DNA of 64,000 bases from positions 8,928,001-8,992,000 of the forward strand of contig OZ176050.1 of the NCBI GenBank assembly GCA_964247055.1. The letters are read 5' to 3'. Of this stretch, positions 49,982-63,850 are shown piece by piece (within the stretch, counting starts at the first letter, position 1; each line of letters opens with the position of its first letter). A program made the position numbers and the translations under genes. The notes under the pieces are model-generated. The model made no database searches and was not told where the DNA came from. It saw only the letters and a list, made by a program, of their open reading frames with translations. This DNA is from Paragordius varius. Lineage: Eukaryota; Nematomorpha.

Positions 49982-52900
49982 ATGTCTAATTTATTAAAAG
50001 GCACTTCGGGACAAACTATTGTGGACAGGGTCACTGCTGCCAAACATACAATTTCTGGAGCAGGTCTAGCTAAATCGGTGTGTAAAGCCACCACTGAGGA
50101 AATTATTGCGCCTAAACGAAAACATTTGGAAGGTTTATTATATTAAAATAATATTTTTTTTAATTATAATTATTCATCATAGATTTAGTAAATTATACCA
50201 ATGAGCCGAATATTTCTATTCCTCAAATGGCTAATCATTTAATTGACAGATCCATGAACGGAAATTGGGTTGTTGTTTATAAATCATTAGTTACGGTTCA
50301 TCATTTAATGTGTTATGGTAATGAGGTATGTGCTGCTTTTACTAAAATATTTTTTAATTAAACTAACAAATCAATAATTTAGAGATTTACTCAATATTTG
50401 GCCACCAATAATTGTACCTTTCAACTAAATAATTTTATGGATCGTGCGACATCTTCTGGTAAGTTGTTTATTTTTTTTGATATATATAATATGCATTCCT
50501 CTATTTTTTCTTAAGGCTTTTAATGTGGTTTTTGTATGTGTCTGTTTTTGTCAATATTTATTTTTTCATACTCATTTATCATTTTATCATGCAATACAAT
50601 GGGATAAAGTGTATACTAACGCATTTATTTATTGTTAGATTTGGCAATTTATAGTATAAAAATGTTTTCTTTTTAATATTTTCTTAGAAGAATATAAAAC
50701 ATTTTTACATCATTTATATGATATAATTGCAATTTTACAATTGTGATTAGTACAAATTGGTACTTGTATATTATGTATGTATGTATTTAAATTAATATGT
50801 CACACACGTTATATAAAGAAATACACTCTGACAATCAAGTTTTAATGTAAATAACTTTTTTCAATTTTTTTCCCAATATTAGGTTAATATTGTCCATTTA
50901 TATAATTTTTTTATCTTTAAGTTGTTGATTTGAAATGGTTGTATTGACCAATTATCTTACAGGAACTTATTTTTTTCAATTCTAACATTTTTGACTTGGG
51001 TTTTAATAAATATGTGTGTGATATAGGATATGAAATGTCCGGATTTATAAAACGCTACTCAAATTATTTGAATGAAAAAGCTCTGGCTTACAGACATGTT
51101 GGCTTCGATTTTTGCAAAGTCAAACGCGGGTAATCTTAACACATTATTTTAATATAAATACATAAAAGTTATTTGTTAATTTAAATGCCGTTACACTTTG
51201 TGTCTAGTTTAATTTTATTAATTTATCGATTTTTAATATTTTTTTTGGTTTAGGAAAGAAGGTGTTTTACGGACGATGAATCCTGACAAGGTAAAGAATA
51301 TTTATACTAAAGCTTTATATGATTTTTAATAATTATATTTTTTTTCTAGTTACTTAAAACGTTGCCCATTTTGCAAAATCAATTGGATGCCCTTCTAAAT
51401 TTTAATGTAAGAATTTTTTACTATATGTTTTATGCATTGTTATTCAACAAAACTTATTTTTCTTAAAAAGGTTTCCATAAACACTATTTTACCCTTTAGC
51501 TTTTTTTGAATTTATAAGCTAATTTCGTTCAACAGTATCAAAGTAGTATTAAACAAAAATTATAGCAATTTTTTTATATTAAAAAATAGGCTTTAGCGTA
51601 ATGTTAGACATTAATTTATTTACATTATTGTATTTATAGTGTGCACCTGGTGACATAACTAACGCCATTGTTAACAATTGCTTTATCTTACTCTTTCGAG
51701 ATTTGGTACGTTTATTTGCTTGCTACAATGATGGAAATATGAATTTATTAGGTATATTATATTTACTTAAATTATATTGTTTTATATATATGTGATTTGT
51801 GCCTAAAAAGATTTTGTAAATTAACGATATGTTAAAAAGGCTTAAAATATATATAAACATATTAAAAACTTATTCTAATTGTTTAATATTATCTACCTAC
51901 ATGGGTGTCATCTAACAATAAAATGTTAGTCTTTATATTATTTCAAATTCAAAATTGACAAATAAATTAGTGTATTATCGTAAATTTTTATCTTAACTAT
52001 GTTTTATTTTTTCTAATATAAAATGGAGTTTGTGGTCAAACACTACTGATGTACAAAATAATATGGCATCTTTGACTTCATAAAAAGTTTCGCCGCTATA
52101 ATATTATGAATTTTTATAGAAATTTATTGGACTCTTAACAAAAAACAATGCAAGGAAGCTTTGGAGTTGTATAAAAATTTTATAAATCGCATGGATAAAG
52201 TTTCAGATTTTTTGCGATCTGCAGAGGTAAATTTTTTCTAAAACATATGTTTATAAAATTTGGACATCAATGTGTAACTAAATTTTTTATGCAATTTATT
52301 TTTTATATATTTTTAGGCTGCCGGAATTGATAAAAGCGACATACCTGATATAACCAAAGTATATACATAAGGCATTTTTAATTTGCAGACCCTTTATATT
52401 TATTTTAATAACTTGAGCCAATCATACTAATTTTGGTTTCTTCATAATTTTTGTTAATAAACAGCAAATTAATAAAATTATTCTTAATTACAGCCAAATC
52501 TCTATGAACTTATTAAAATATACATAACTCTAATTTTTTAATTACTACATTTTTATCCGATGGTTAATTTATTTTAATCAGATACCCACCAGCTTGCTGG
52601 ACTCAATGGAACAACATTTAGCATATGTGGAAAGTGCCGCAGTCGGTAAAAAAGACAAATCTAAAATTTCAACACAAATTACCACGCGTGAAAATGATGG
52701 GGTCGATAGGTAAATTTAATAAATTTAATTTTATCATAATGGAATGTGAAAGGTTATTATTTTGATGTTTTAACTTATATATATATATTAAAGAATAAGT
52801 ATTAATATACGAAAGTTATTTACCAAATTTATAGTTTCCAGGGTTAATTTAAAATAATGTTTTAAGTTAAGCTTTGAATGCGTCAACTGTATTTCATTAA

Positions 52901-55900
52901 TTTGGATAATATTTTTTAAATACTTAACTGTCATTTTGCCCAAAATAATCTTCTATTTTATATTAATTTTGAAGTCACACACGTCCAGCCAATTTCAATG
53001 ATATGTTTGCCGCATTGACTGATCACTCTCAAGCTTACAATGAAAGTTTGGCGCGCAAAGATAAAAGCGATGATCCTTATCACATGTTTGATTTTGGCGT
53101 TAAACGGTACACCGATTCTGAAAACCAAAGTATTTTATATTTTTATACAACTTAGCTATTTGGCGATTAATTGAAAATTTATATGGCGCTAAAATTATGT
53201 AGATCTTTTTAACCAAAGTTTTATTTCATTATATATATTAAAATATATAATTATAATTTATAGCGATCGGAAAACCTAGTCCATTAAACGATTTGGATGC
53301 CACAGAGGCCTTACGAGAAGAAGCTGAAAGATTGGAACAATATAAGGTTTATTTAACCCCAATGATTTTTTTTATTATTATAACCCACCTTGTAATGTTA
53401 CATAGGTAAAATGTGGAATTCTCTAATGCCTTGTATAAGCAGTTCAAAACATTTATTTGTGAGACCATTTCACACTAGGCATTCAATAATGGACTTGAGT
53501 GTGATATATAATCGTCTATATCTTAGGTCAGCTTTATTATAGGATGCCTGGATATCCGTAATAAACGTTTGATAAGCTTTGTTATGGGTGATATCATTTA
53601 GTAGGATTCGTTGCATTAACATTCGATTAAATTGATATATTTGAGTTTTTTACCGCTCTGAGCAGGCAGCTATGGGTTGTCATATATTTTTGTATTGATC
53701 TTTATATATAATTTTCCCGAGTTAGTACCAATATCATTTTATAATCAATTTATTATATTGTTAATAAAACTTGATGTCTTTTAATAATATTGATCGAAGA
53801 GTTATTACCGGTTAAGGTCTAATGTTACAGTAAAATCAAAATTATTGTTAATTAATTTTTTGTGTGGCCCTTTTTATATAATGACGCTTTTATATTATGA
53901 AAGTAATAGATAGTCGCAATTACATCTAACTTTCTTTTACTGTATATATACCATTTTTTCAGTCAAAAGCATATTTTCTAGACGCATTATTTTTTTATCT
54001 AAGCGTAAGACTTTTTAAAAATGTTGCGTTTGCTAAAAAATGTTACATTTACTCAAAAAATGTTGCTTTTGACTGAAAAATGGTATATTCACTCCTTTTG
54101 ATGTCTTTTTGCGTAAATGGTCTAGCAAGGCATATATTTTAGAATGAACAAAATATTTATTACTGTATTATATAAACAATAATGCCATATAAAATATCGG
54201 TAAATTTCTTTTATAACTGGCTGATGAGTAAAATAAATTAACACATTTGAAAATCCACATACTTTAACAACATCCTTAAACAAAATGTTTATTTTATCAA
54301 TTAACCTAGTCAAAAATATTTTAGTTATCATTTATTAAAGCAAATATATTTTTTCCAACAGATGAAGAAAATAGGAGGTGGGGTACCTCCGGCACGTCCA
54401 GCAACATCACCTAATATGAATGTCACCACCATAAGTAGCAATGTTAAATCAACACAAGATAATATTAAAAAACCGGCTGTTAATAACATTGCTGACACTC
54501 AGCAAAACAAAACGAAAGACACTAAAAGCGAAGCATCGATTGGAAAAACCAAACAACAACTACAACAGCAACCCATACCAGATATTTTTGATTCCCTGAT
54601 CTCACTTTCGTCGCCGCCCACGTCTGGCACCACAAGTTTTTTGATTGATTATTATTATTATTAGTATTCCTAAAATTTATTAAAATGTTTGACACGCAGA
54701 GAATTTAAATAACAGATTTTGGATAAAGTTACGTTCTTTATGAATGGACATTTATTAGAAAATTTTAATGAAAATTTAAAATTATATATAATTTTTTTAA
54801 TATCCCTTTAAATTTTCCCTATCTATAAGCAAAATAAGCCTTTGACTCGCTCATTCTTATTTTCGGAATTACTTTTTTTATTTTTTATAAATATGTTTAG
54901 GTTTATTTATCCATCCCAACAATATATATATATATATATATATTTTCTATTTTAGTGGTAAATGGAAACTCAATACAAACCACACAATCACTCATTACAG
55001 CTATTCAACAGTTATCAGCATCACATCATTCACAAATGGCTGGAAATCAGCAGTTTTTAACCCCGAATGGTTTTGCTTCCGGTATGTATTACATATTAAT
55101 TTAATCTCAAAAATTAAATTTTTCATATACCGTAAAAACTAAAAGGCATACTTTTTTAACCTTGATTTTTTTAAAAAACCTTTATGATTGTAACTGTGAA
55201 ATGTATTATAGATTATTTACTTTATTCCAGATCTTGCAACCCAAAACGACATAAGCTATATCAAATTTAAGCTTAATTATGGTTGTTTTTTACATATTTA
55301 ACTTTTAGTTTTATGTTTTGTCTTTATAATTTCATTTTTTTGCAAAATTAAGAACTTCATCCATTTTCAAAAGTTACTACTATCTCCAAAATATTTTCTT
55401 AAAAAGTGGCATTTTTATCTTCATGAATATATTACAATATGATGTAGGAACCGGAATCACAAATAATAACGCAAATTATTTTTCTTCTGGTGGGGCGGAT
55501 CCTTTTGAAAGAAACAATAAATATAACAATATGGTTGTCCCATCCCTGAGTGCAAATTTTTCAAGCATTACAACATCAGTGTTGTCTCCAAATACTATGG
55601 GTAACGCTAATGCTCCCATAATAAGCAAACCTATGGGAAAATCTTCACAAAGTCCAAACATAAATCCCACCGCTATCGTAAAAGGTGATTTAGATGGATC
55701 CTTGGCAAATTTGGCTGCTTCACTAAACATTGAAAGCAATGCGTCAAAAAAGTTTGATTTTAAACATTAAATTTATATGCGCATTTTGTATACTGTAAAT
55801 ATGTGTAAAAGTTTTTAAATGGCTCTGTTTATAATGGAACGTTTTTTTATTTGATAAAATATATTGTTTTTAACTTTTTATTACAGATCACCAAATAACC

Positions 55901-57461
55901 AATGGAAAATGCAATCGTCCTCTTCTCCTTATAAACAGGTTTATTTTATTTATTTGTTTAAAAAATTTGAATTTGTAGGTCTAATTACTGTTATTTATCA
56001 ATGGAAAAAAATTATTTAAAACACATTAAAAACGTCATCTTTCTATAAATTATTTACTTTTAATTTTTGATTAAACAAATAATATCCTTAACACTATTTA
56101 TTTCTCTCATTAATAATTTAAAGGTGAACAGAATAATTTTATTATGCAAAAACGCCAGAAATTTAATTTAAACATACACTTATATTAGAGTTAATAACAA
56201 TATATTTGTCAAAGACCAATTTTTGAAATGCGTTGATAATAAGTTTTGAGTATGGAAGGTAAGTTATAGGGTTTGCTTAAAAATTTATATTAGATTAGGG
56301 ATAATTTATATATTGATTGAAAAATATTGTTTTTCTTTAATATTCTTTGTATCACTGTGGTTATTTAATAATAAAATAGTGCAAATAATTTCAAACCATT
56401 AGTTTGGCGTCCCTATGCTAAATAGTATTATCACATAAATTCGATTTCGACAACTACTCATGTTTTAATAGAAAAATATATGTTTTCGACATTTTCCGAT
56501 TAATTTTTATGGTAATAAACGCCCATTTTGTTTTAGACTCCTATTAAAATATATTATATTGATTTTTATTATAGGTTGGTGTTGCCCCTTATCCCAACAA
56601 AGAAACAAATGGATCTGTGTTAAATCCATTTCAAAATGGAATAATACAGCCTATGGTCAATGGGATGGCTTCTACTGTAAATTTTTATATAATTGACATT
56701 TTTCTAACACTGTAGATTGATAGAATATTTTGCAAATTTTTACAGTCTTGTATATTTTTATTAAACTTCATAGAGTTTTTAAGAAACTCTTAAAACATTA
56801 AAATTGTGACGATGAAATTTAAATTGTATTTCTCGTTTTTAATAATTAAATTTAAGATTTTGAGGACAATATTATTTTTCGGTATTAACAATTTTATCCA
56901 ATTATCTTTAAGTTAATAATCATAATTCCACCATTTATATACAGTATTCAGGTCACAATGGCACTACTCAATCCAATCTAACAGCAAATTCGTTGAATCC
57001 TTTCCTTGAAACTGCCGTGAATTCATCAGTTAAAACCAATTCAGTTTTTCTCACAACACCTTCCCATAGCAATGGAAATTTAAATAGTAACAGCAACACA
57101 TTTCGAAAAAGTTCGCCTACACCCTTTGACAACATTCAGGTGAAACATAAATTACACATCAAGTACTATAAACTATTCACAGAAAATTATTATTATTTTT
57201 TTATTAGCTATTTTTAGGATAGATTAATAAAAATATAGTTTAAAATTATAATTTATAATTATTTTTTTTTAAATCATAATTAAGGTGCCTTGGTCAGAAT
57301 ACTTGAATAGCTTTCCTTCGGTCAATAAGAACGGGGAACTGACATCATCAAAAGACAATTTTGAAAATGTTAACTCTGTATCCGCAACGCTTAACAAAAA
57401 TCTTTTTATAAATACATCATCTAGTCATCAAACCATGCACGATGCTTTTGAAGCTTTTTAG
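49982..57461 (+). CDS. picalm: AP180/PICALM-type clathrin assembly protein (ANTH domain)
   Basis: Binds PI(4,5)P2 through ANTH and recruits clathrin, AP-2 and EH-domain proteins to endocytic pits. Nineteen exons: 49982-50132, 50183-50325, 50383-50458, 51027-51129, 51254-51290, 51350-51406, 51640-51751, 52120-52226, 52317-52358, 52582-52709, 52975-53129, 53264-53346, 54362-54635, 54956-55081, 55448-55751, 55887-55938, 56575-56676, 56945-57139, 57285-57461; exactly 808 codons with the stop. ANTH covers residues 1-290, with the lipid-binding [45 protein letters not shown] and [11 protein letters not shown]. The tail is low-complexity, with DPYHMF, DPF (GGADPFER) for AP-2 and two NPF motifs (LNPFQ, LNPFL) for EH domains. 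Human PICALM is about 650 residues. A small optional exon near 55232 cannot be excluded. No intron here is ultra-short; the smallest is 50 nt. Confidence 0.95.
53951..54083. mobile_element. Tiny MITE-like inverted repeat in an AP180 intron
   Basis: The left end CCATTTTTTCAGTCAAAAGC is matched by the right end GCTTTTGACTGAAAAATGG in reverse, about 20 bp per arm over 133 bp in total. TATA flanks each side, which could hide a TA target duplication. Between the arms, AAAAATGTT followed by GCGTTTG or ACATTTA repeats with short variation. It is non-coding. Confidence 0.6.
54921..54944. repeat. (TA)n microsatellite in an AP180 intron
   Basis: Short TA run just upstream of the 3' splice site before 54956. 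Confidence 0.75.
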
Positions 57462-58473
57462 CCTCATATTGCGTTGTGCGACACGATAGACAATTTTAGG
57501 TATAAGGCGGCACACATTTTATACACTTTTAGTAAAATGCTTGAATATGGCTACTTTTATTGATAAACACTAATGTTAACAACTAATTTTTACGTAACTT
57601 TTAGTTGTCTTTTTTTTATTACTTTTAACAAAACTTAGCAACAACGGAATATAATTTTTTAAAATTGTTATTTTAACCACATAGATACATACATTTTTAA
57701 TGTAACTATTAACACTATAGTTGATGTGATTTTACATTTGACCAATGAAAATGCAACATATTCACACACATTGTTTTATATACTCTCTATCACAGAAGAA
57801 TGGCTAAAAAATCATCATGTGCTAATTATGCAATTATGATGTTTTGACAAATATTTTATGACTTAAAATTTTTCTTAATCATAATTAATTATAATCACAA
57901 TATACGACACGTTTACTATCACATCATATAACCATTTTTATGATGTAAAAATATTTTAAATATATATATCTATATATATATATATATATAATAAATTTAT
58001 TATTTTATTTTTGTATATATATATATATATAATGCAGAATATAATGTAAAAAAAAGTATAATAATAGTTATGGGGCAAACAAAACATTATTTTTTCACTG
58101 CCTATAACTTACTCATCCCTGTGGTGGAAGTATGTGAGATTATAGATCATGATGAAAAGATTTTGAGCAAATTAGAAAACTGCATCGCGAAAGGAAAGAT
58201 AAAATTAAGTTTTGTACTTCTCATACAAAACGTAATGTTTATCTTTGGTTAAATATACATACAATCATACCTACAAATATATTGTATACAATTAAAACTA
58301 TAAGATATAATAAATGATTTTTACCTGTAAACTGGTACTCCGGAAAAATGGATATATCTATATAATAAAAAGTAAAATAACCCTTAAATCATAAATAAAG
58401 GCTAGCTTAGGATACAATACTGGGAATAGAACTTGACCGTGATAAAATTGTGTTAATTATATAATCTGTGCAT
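57462..58473. other. Convergent intergenic spacer with (TA)n
   Basis: Separates the 3' ends of the AP180 gene (plus) and the ZFC3H1-type gene (minus). It includes TA-rich runs at about 57961-58031 followed by AATAAA-like hexamers. The open frame at 58070-58252 is short and unrecognised. I see no gene. Confidence 0.5.
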
Positions 58474-61400
58474 CTAATTGTTAAAAAATGGTATTAAAAA
58501 TAGGTAATACGATATCTTTTTTGGTTTTATTTGATTTTGAGTATCATCCGGTTCCGAATGATGGCATAAAAGACTCTGAAGTACTTTGTCCAACCAAATG
58601 TAATACTCCGATTTAGGGTCCAAATATTTTTGATTCAATGATTGAAAGTTTCTGAGAATAGGCTTAAAAACATTGTATGATTTTCTACTATCACTAGATT
58701 CGCACATTAACAGCAATATGAAACAAAGTATGGCCGTAAAACATTCTTGCAGTAAGTAAAGATTAAAAAGGGAATAATCTTGTTCTCTTGCCGGGATAGA
58801 ATCATTCAATAAAGCCCACAATTTATTTATGTAGGCACTTATATCATAAGTGAAAGATTCAAAAAAATCATCTTTTTGGTCTTGAGCTAAATCTACGTTA
58901 TATTTTTTTCGTTTTAACTCTAGCAAAGCCAAATAATTACGTTGCCTAAAGTTTGTGAAAATAAGGTTTCTGCAAAGAGCTTCTTCATTAAGTGATCCAT
59001 TTTTGGGTAAGTTTATGTAAATTTCAACACTTTCCAACAATGTCGTTTTAAATTCATTCCATCCATCATCTATGAGAAGATGATCCTTATTTTGGTAAGT
59101 ATTGGTTGATGTTAGAGGTTGTCGCATGACCCAAGTTAATAAGTATAAATATAATTTTAGGACATCGTGAAAGTTGTGATCTTCCAAATTTTGATTCATA
59201 GCTTGTATCATAATTTTCCGATAAAATGTTTTAAAGAAATTGATAAATTTTTGGTGTTCATTGGATTGCACAACAGCATCCGTTTGGCCATACTTGCAAT
59301 TATGTTTAAGTGGGATAAATTGGGGTTCCATGGGAAGCTAATACAATGGTACGGTTTAAACATCATATTTTATTTGATATTATATACGCAAATGCTACAT
59401 GTTATACACAAAAAGAAAAAATAAATAAATTAAATATCATTTACACTTGAAATTCACCCTAAAAATTAGGTGTTTTTTTAGATTTAAAATTATATATATT
59501 TTTATTATATTTTAAAAAAATGAAATTTTGTTTTAAATTAAAAAAATACTAAAAATAATAAACTAAGCCATAAAGATAGATTTCATATTAATAATGAATT
59601 ATATTAGCCCGAAAACACATAATTTATTTTTAGGGTGAATTTGAAAGAAAATGATATATATAAATTTTTTTTCACATCTGCATTCCAAATTGGTCCCAAC
59701 AGTTGGCTTACATATTTAAAAATCGAATTATCTATTTTTGGGTAAAAATCACAATAATTTATAAATTTATTAATATAAAAATATTAAGGGACCAATTGGA
59801 AATACATAGGGGGATATACAGACTGTTTAAACAAATTCCGAAAAAATTTATTAATTACTTTGAATCGGGCACAATGGTGAATTAGACAGTTTATTGCATC
59901 TAATTGTTGTGAAAGAATATATTCCATGCTTTTATCAGAAGTTATACTCTTTATATGTAATGCATACGAATTAAACAATCCAAAATGAGCAACATAAAAA
60001 CATGCTAAAGCAAAATCACATAGATTTAAGCTCTTTATAAGCACAGATAATAAGGTTTCTATTTCATGGTTAGATTTTTTGACATCTATTTTACCGCTAG
60101 ACGTTTTATGTAATTTATGATCCTTTGAGTCAACAGAGTTTTTTGGAATGAAATAACTCAAAAGAATTTTCTATAAATGATTAAGAATATGTAACTACAG
60201 ACGTTAAATATTTTTCTAAGCCAAGGGTGTCCAACATGTGCCTTTGGTATATGATGTGCGGCCCGCGAAAATTTTAGACATCCATAATTTGCATAAACAT
60301 GCTCAAAACCTTATAGCAAATCTGAATAAGTCTATATAATTGACAATGAACTGGAAAAATATATTATGTTTGCATTTTACAGTCCTATGTTTGATAACTA
60401 ATAAATAATAGCCATTTTTTTCAAACGAGGGCCGTAGGTTTTTTTGACTCAAAAATAAGGCCGGCGAAGCTATGTGTTGGACACCCCTGTTCAAAATCAT
60501 GATACATATTAAAAAGATATGCTTTAATAATTACATTTTATGACATTAATAATAAAGTTACTTCTAAATTTGGGTAGGGAATTTTAAAGGACCAAACCAA
60601 CATAAAAATTAAGCGTAGATTTTTAGGCGATAATTTTATTGAAGTATATTCTTTGGAGCCATCACAAATTTTTTCTACTAGTTGGTACACAATGGCCATG
60701 TCGCTTTTATTATTATCATTGAGTGTTGAGGAAAACGCTAGAAACTATGAATCAAAATTATAAATAAATAAAATTACAAAGCCAATCTACCCATCTTCAA
60801 CGAAAAGGGTTTTTATAAAAATTTGTATTATAGGAATTAGAATTTAAAAACACTCCAAAATCTAAAAATATTTAAAAGTAGAAAGCAAAAAAATATATAT
60901 TGTTGAACATTAATATTTTGACAATTTTTTCGCTATATTTACCAAACTGAGATGATCAACAATTAGTTCAGATTGAGCCGTATGGTTTTGGTTTATCCAT
61001 TCTAACCCACCTTTAAAAAATTGGACTATGCTATCATTATGGATCCATTTCATATTTTCAAATGATTTTACGTGGCTGGTTAATATGGTTTGAATGATGA
61101 TTAAGTAACCATAAAATGAAAGCATTAAATACAAAGAGTACATATATTGAATGAAAGATAATTCATCATTTTTAACATCTACACCAATTTTTTTGCGATC
61201 AAAAAGCATTTTGAAAATTGTTTTCAAGGATGCATTTTGTTGCTGAATATTTGTCACTAAGAATGCAGCATGATTGTCATTAGGAGAATTTATTATACAA
61301 GCGAATCTTTCAATCAGGTTTAGCAGACTTTTTGCATTAGAAGTGTCATTATAGTGTTGTGCGTTAAATATTTGTATTCCGACACGAAATTTATTATCGG

Positions 61401-63850
61401 TCGCAAATGCGTTAAAACTAAAAATGATTTCGCACACAAAATTGATCATTGCATCCATTTTTTGCCCGTAATCTCGATGTGAAATAGTTTGAAGCATATT
61501 AATACATGATTTTAAATACGCACATATAATATTGCCATAAGTTATATATGGTTGACTAAGATATGCAGTATTCTCTGTTGATTTTTTTCCTTTATCAATG
61601 TAATATCTATCTTCTACGTAATAAGTTGTATCAGTAGAAACGTTTTTGGTGTCGATTGTCGGTTGATGTGCTTGTAATGTTTGTTTCAATATTTCTTCAT
61701 GGAAAAGCCAAACGGCAGGAATTAATTTAGTTTGAATTATTGTTTCGTTAGTTATTGTTGATAATGATTGTTCTAAACAAAGGCAAATATTTAAATGTAA
61801 AATTATGGCTAATATAATTGAAATAATATTTAATAATAAAAAAACTCACTTGTGTCATGAATTTTATGAATTTCGGATGGTTGAAATGATATATAGTGAG
61901 GATGAGTATCTATGATGACATTAAAAATGTTTATTGTAAAAGGCACATTCATAAAAATTTAACAACCTTATATAAATCAATTTTTTTCATACCGGGCTAG
62001 TTTTTAGCCTTAAACAATTTAAAACACTAATCATGGTGTTTTAACACCTGTTTTATATAATATAGGTTAAAACCCTGGTTGACTTTTTAGTTCTAAGACT
62101 TTTTAACATGGGTTACTTTTTTCATATTTATAAAACAGCAGGGATCTGATTTTACTTTTTCGTTTTAAAACCTTATTGATAATATAAAAATCATAGAGCT
62201 CATCTAATATAAATAACATTAGAAAACATTTCAAGATAAATTTTGTAAATGATTGTATCGTCCATTATAAAATTAATTACTTTTAATATGTTCATTGTAC
62301 TGCGATACGATAAGGATCAATAAATCATCGGGTGTTATTTTTCCTTCACACATACGTTTCCAATCGTTAATATAATTCTTCAAAATGAAATCTAAATAAA
62401 TTTGCGTTAATAAGCACATTTTTATAACTAATAGGACGTTTGTTCTAAATTAAACTAAAGACAAATAAATAAATACCTTTGGAATCGTCCATCGCTATAC
62501 CGTTAAAAAATGCCATGATGAATGTTTCAAAATCTATGGCCTGAGTAGCTTTAAAGATTTTGGAGTTTGTTCGATTTTTGACACTTTTCCTATTTATCTG
62601 TGCGGTTATTTTATTTGCAATCTTAGAATCTGATTGTTTAAATGTGTGAGATAATGACCAAATCTTTTTGTTACTGATCAAATCGTTAAAATTTTTGAAA
62701 CAATGAATGTGTTTACAAGAAGAATCCAAACATTTTCCTTGTAAAGCGTAAGGACACAAAAATTTATCATGATTTATAGTTCTTTTGGAATCAAGTGTGG
62801 TGTCATGTTTCTCATCACAAGATAAAAAACGGTATAAGGCCACAGATATGGGCAAACCATATTTTGAGCGGTAAAATGGAGATAATCTAATATAAAAGTA
62901 ATTTAATTATATTTGCTTTCATATATTTTATATAACATAAAGTTACAATTTACCTGTATTGATGGAAAACAGCCAAAGGATAATCATAATAAAATGGTTT
63001 AAGGCGAGATTTAACATGGTTTATGATAGAATTTGAGTGATTGTATTTAATAGGTTTGGTTTTCGAGGGCGGTATATCACAAAAATCGGTATTAAGATTA
63101 CAACATTGAGCATATTGAGGTATGGAGTATTGTGGTATAATTTCTTTTCTATTAATTGCATTCGGTAAATTGATTTTCTCTGAATCAAGTTTTTTTTGAT
63201 TCAAATCATATACATCCCTTGCAGTATCTTCCTTACAAATAATATCCGTAAAACTAATATAATCAACAGGTTTGAGTCTTATAATGAATGGCAATATTGG
63301 TGTTGAAACTTTGGCCTGAAAAAATGAAAAAATATATAAAGGGTTTTAATAAGATTTGGGTTAAAAATAATTAAATTACTTTTGGTTGATGTTTATTTGT
63401 TGTTGCGCCTTCATTTTTCTCATTATATTCAACGGGTTGTATAGGGTTTAATTTTTTGACTTTTTTATGGGGTAAGGGTACAACCTTTTTTACAATGTTA
63501 GGTTTTTCAATTTTATTGTCCTTGGAAACAGGTATTGACGCATTATTTAGTTTAAGTGGACTTTTAAGCATGTCTTTTGATTTTTCTAGTGTTGTTGTTA
63601 ATACCTTAGTTGTTAGTACAAGATTGGTTAGATTGGAATTACAAGTTTTAATCAAACCATTGGGCAATATATTTTTAGTTATGGTTATAGCTTCAGATTT
63701 TGGAATTGGTAACGGATTTGGTTGAGAATTATTCGGGGCGATTGGAGTTTTTTGATGTGCTGTATGCATCCGTTTAGCAAGGAGAATCGTTTGAAGTAAT
63801 TTGATTTCCTTTTCTTTTTGCGTGCCATACTCCTTATCAAGGACACATAT
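58474..63850 (-). CDS. zfc3h1: ZFC3H1-type nuclear RNA exosome adaptor, 5' part outside window
   Basis: ZFC3H1 pairs with the helicase MTR4 in the PAXT connection and keeps polyadenylated nuclear RNA for exosome decay. Exons: 63850-63380, 63315-62954, 62886-62477, 62391-62281, 61909-61850, about 61772-60944, 60744-60563, 60171-59797 and 59336-58474; roughly 1240 residues are visible. The evidence is the block FYYDYPLAVFHQYR, LSPFYRSKYGLPIS and CPYALQGKCLDSSCKHIH, a C-x7-C-x4-C-x3-H finger with the same spacing as ZFC3H1 (CRFDLTGTCNDDDCQWQH), followed by WKRMCEGKITPDDLLILIV. The long C-terminal part is helical and Leu/Phe-rich, as expected for HAT-like repeats, but has no motif I can name. The first visible exon (KEYGTQKEKEIKLLQTI) is charged and follows an acceptor at 63851, so the N-terminal half lies beyond the right edge. 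Exon ends in the C-terminal half are good to a few bases. Confidence 0.85.
59445..59646. mobile_element. MITE-like repeat with TTCACCCT / AGGGTGAA ends, copy 2
   Basis: Starts ACTTGAAATTCACCCTAAAA and ends ATTTTTAGGGTGAATTTGAAAG, inverted ends of about 20 bp. A weaker inverted match (ATATCATTT / AAATGATAT) extends further out on both sides. It is related to the copy at 672-905 and lies in an intron of the ZFC3H1-type gene. Confidence 0.65.
60222..60489. mobile_element. hAT-like MITE in a zfc3h1 intron
   Basis: The ends CAAGGGTGTCCAACATG and, reversed, CAGGGGTGTCCAACACATAG are the typical CAGGGGTGTCCAA termini of animal hAT elements, with GCGGCCCGCG just inside. Flanking octamers TTCTAAGC and TTCAAAAT agree at five of eight positions, a weak target duplication. 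A related relic lies at 34729. Confidence 0.75.

Noticed and set aside
53400-53650. Minus-strand open stretch in the AP180 intron ([15 protein letters not shown]...)
   Set aside because: About 50 codons with no recognised family; possibly a transposon remnant, but not supportable.
58070-58252. Short plus-strand open frame between AP180 and zfc3h1
   Set aside because: Sixty codons next to TA repeats, with no splice context or similarity.
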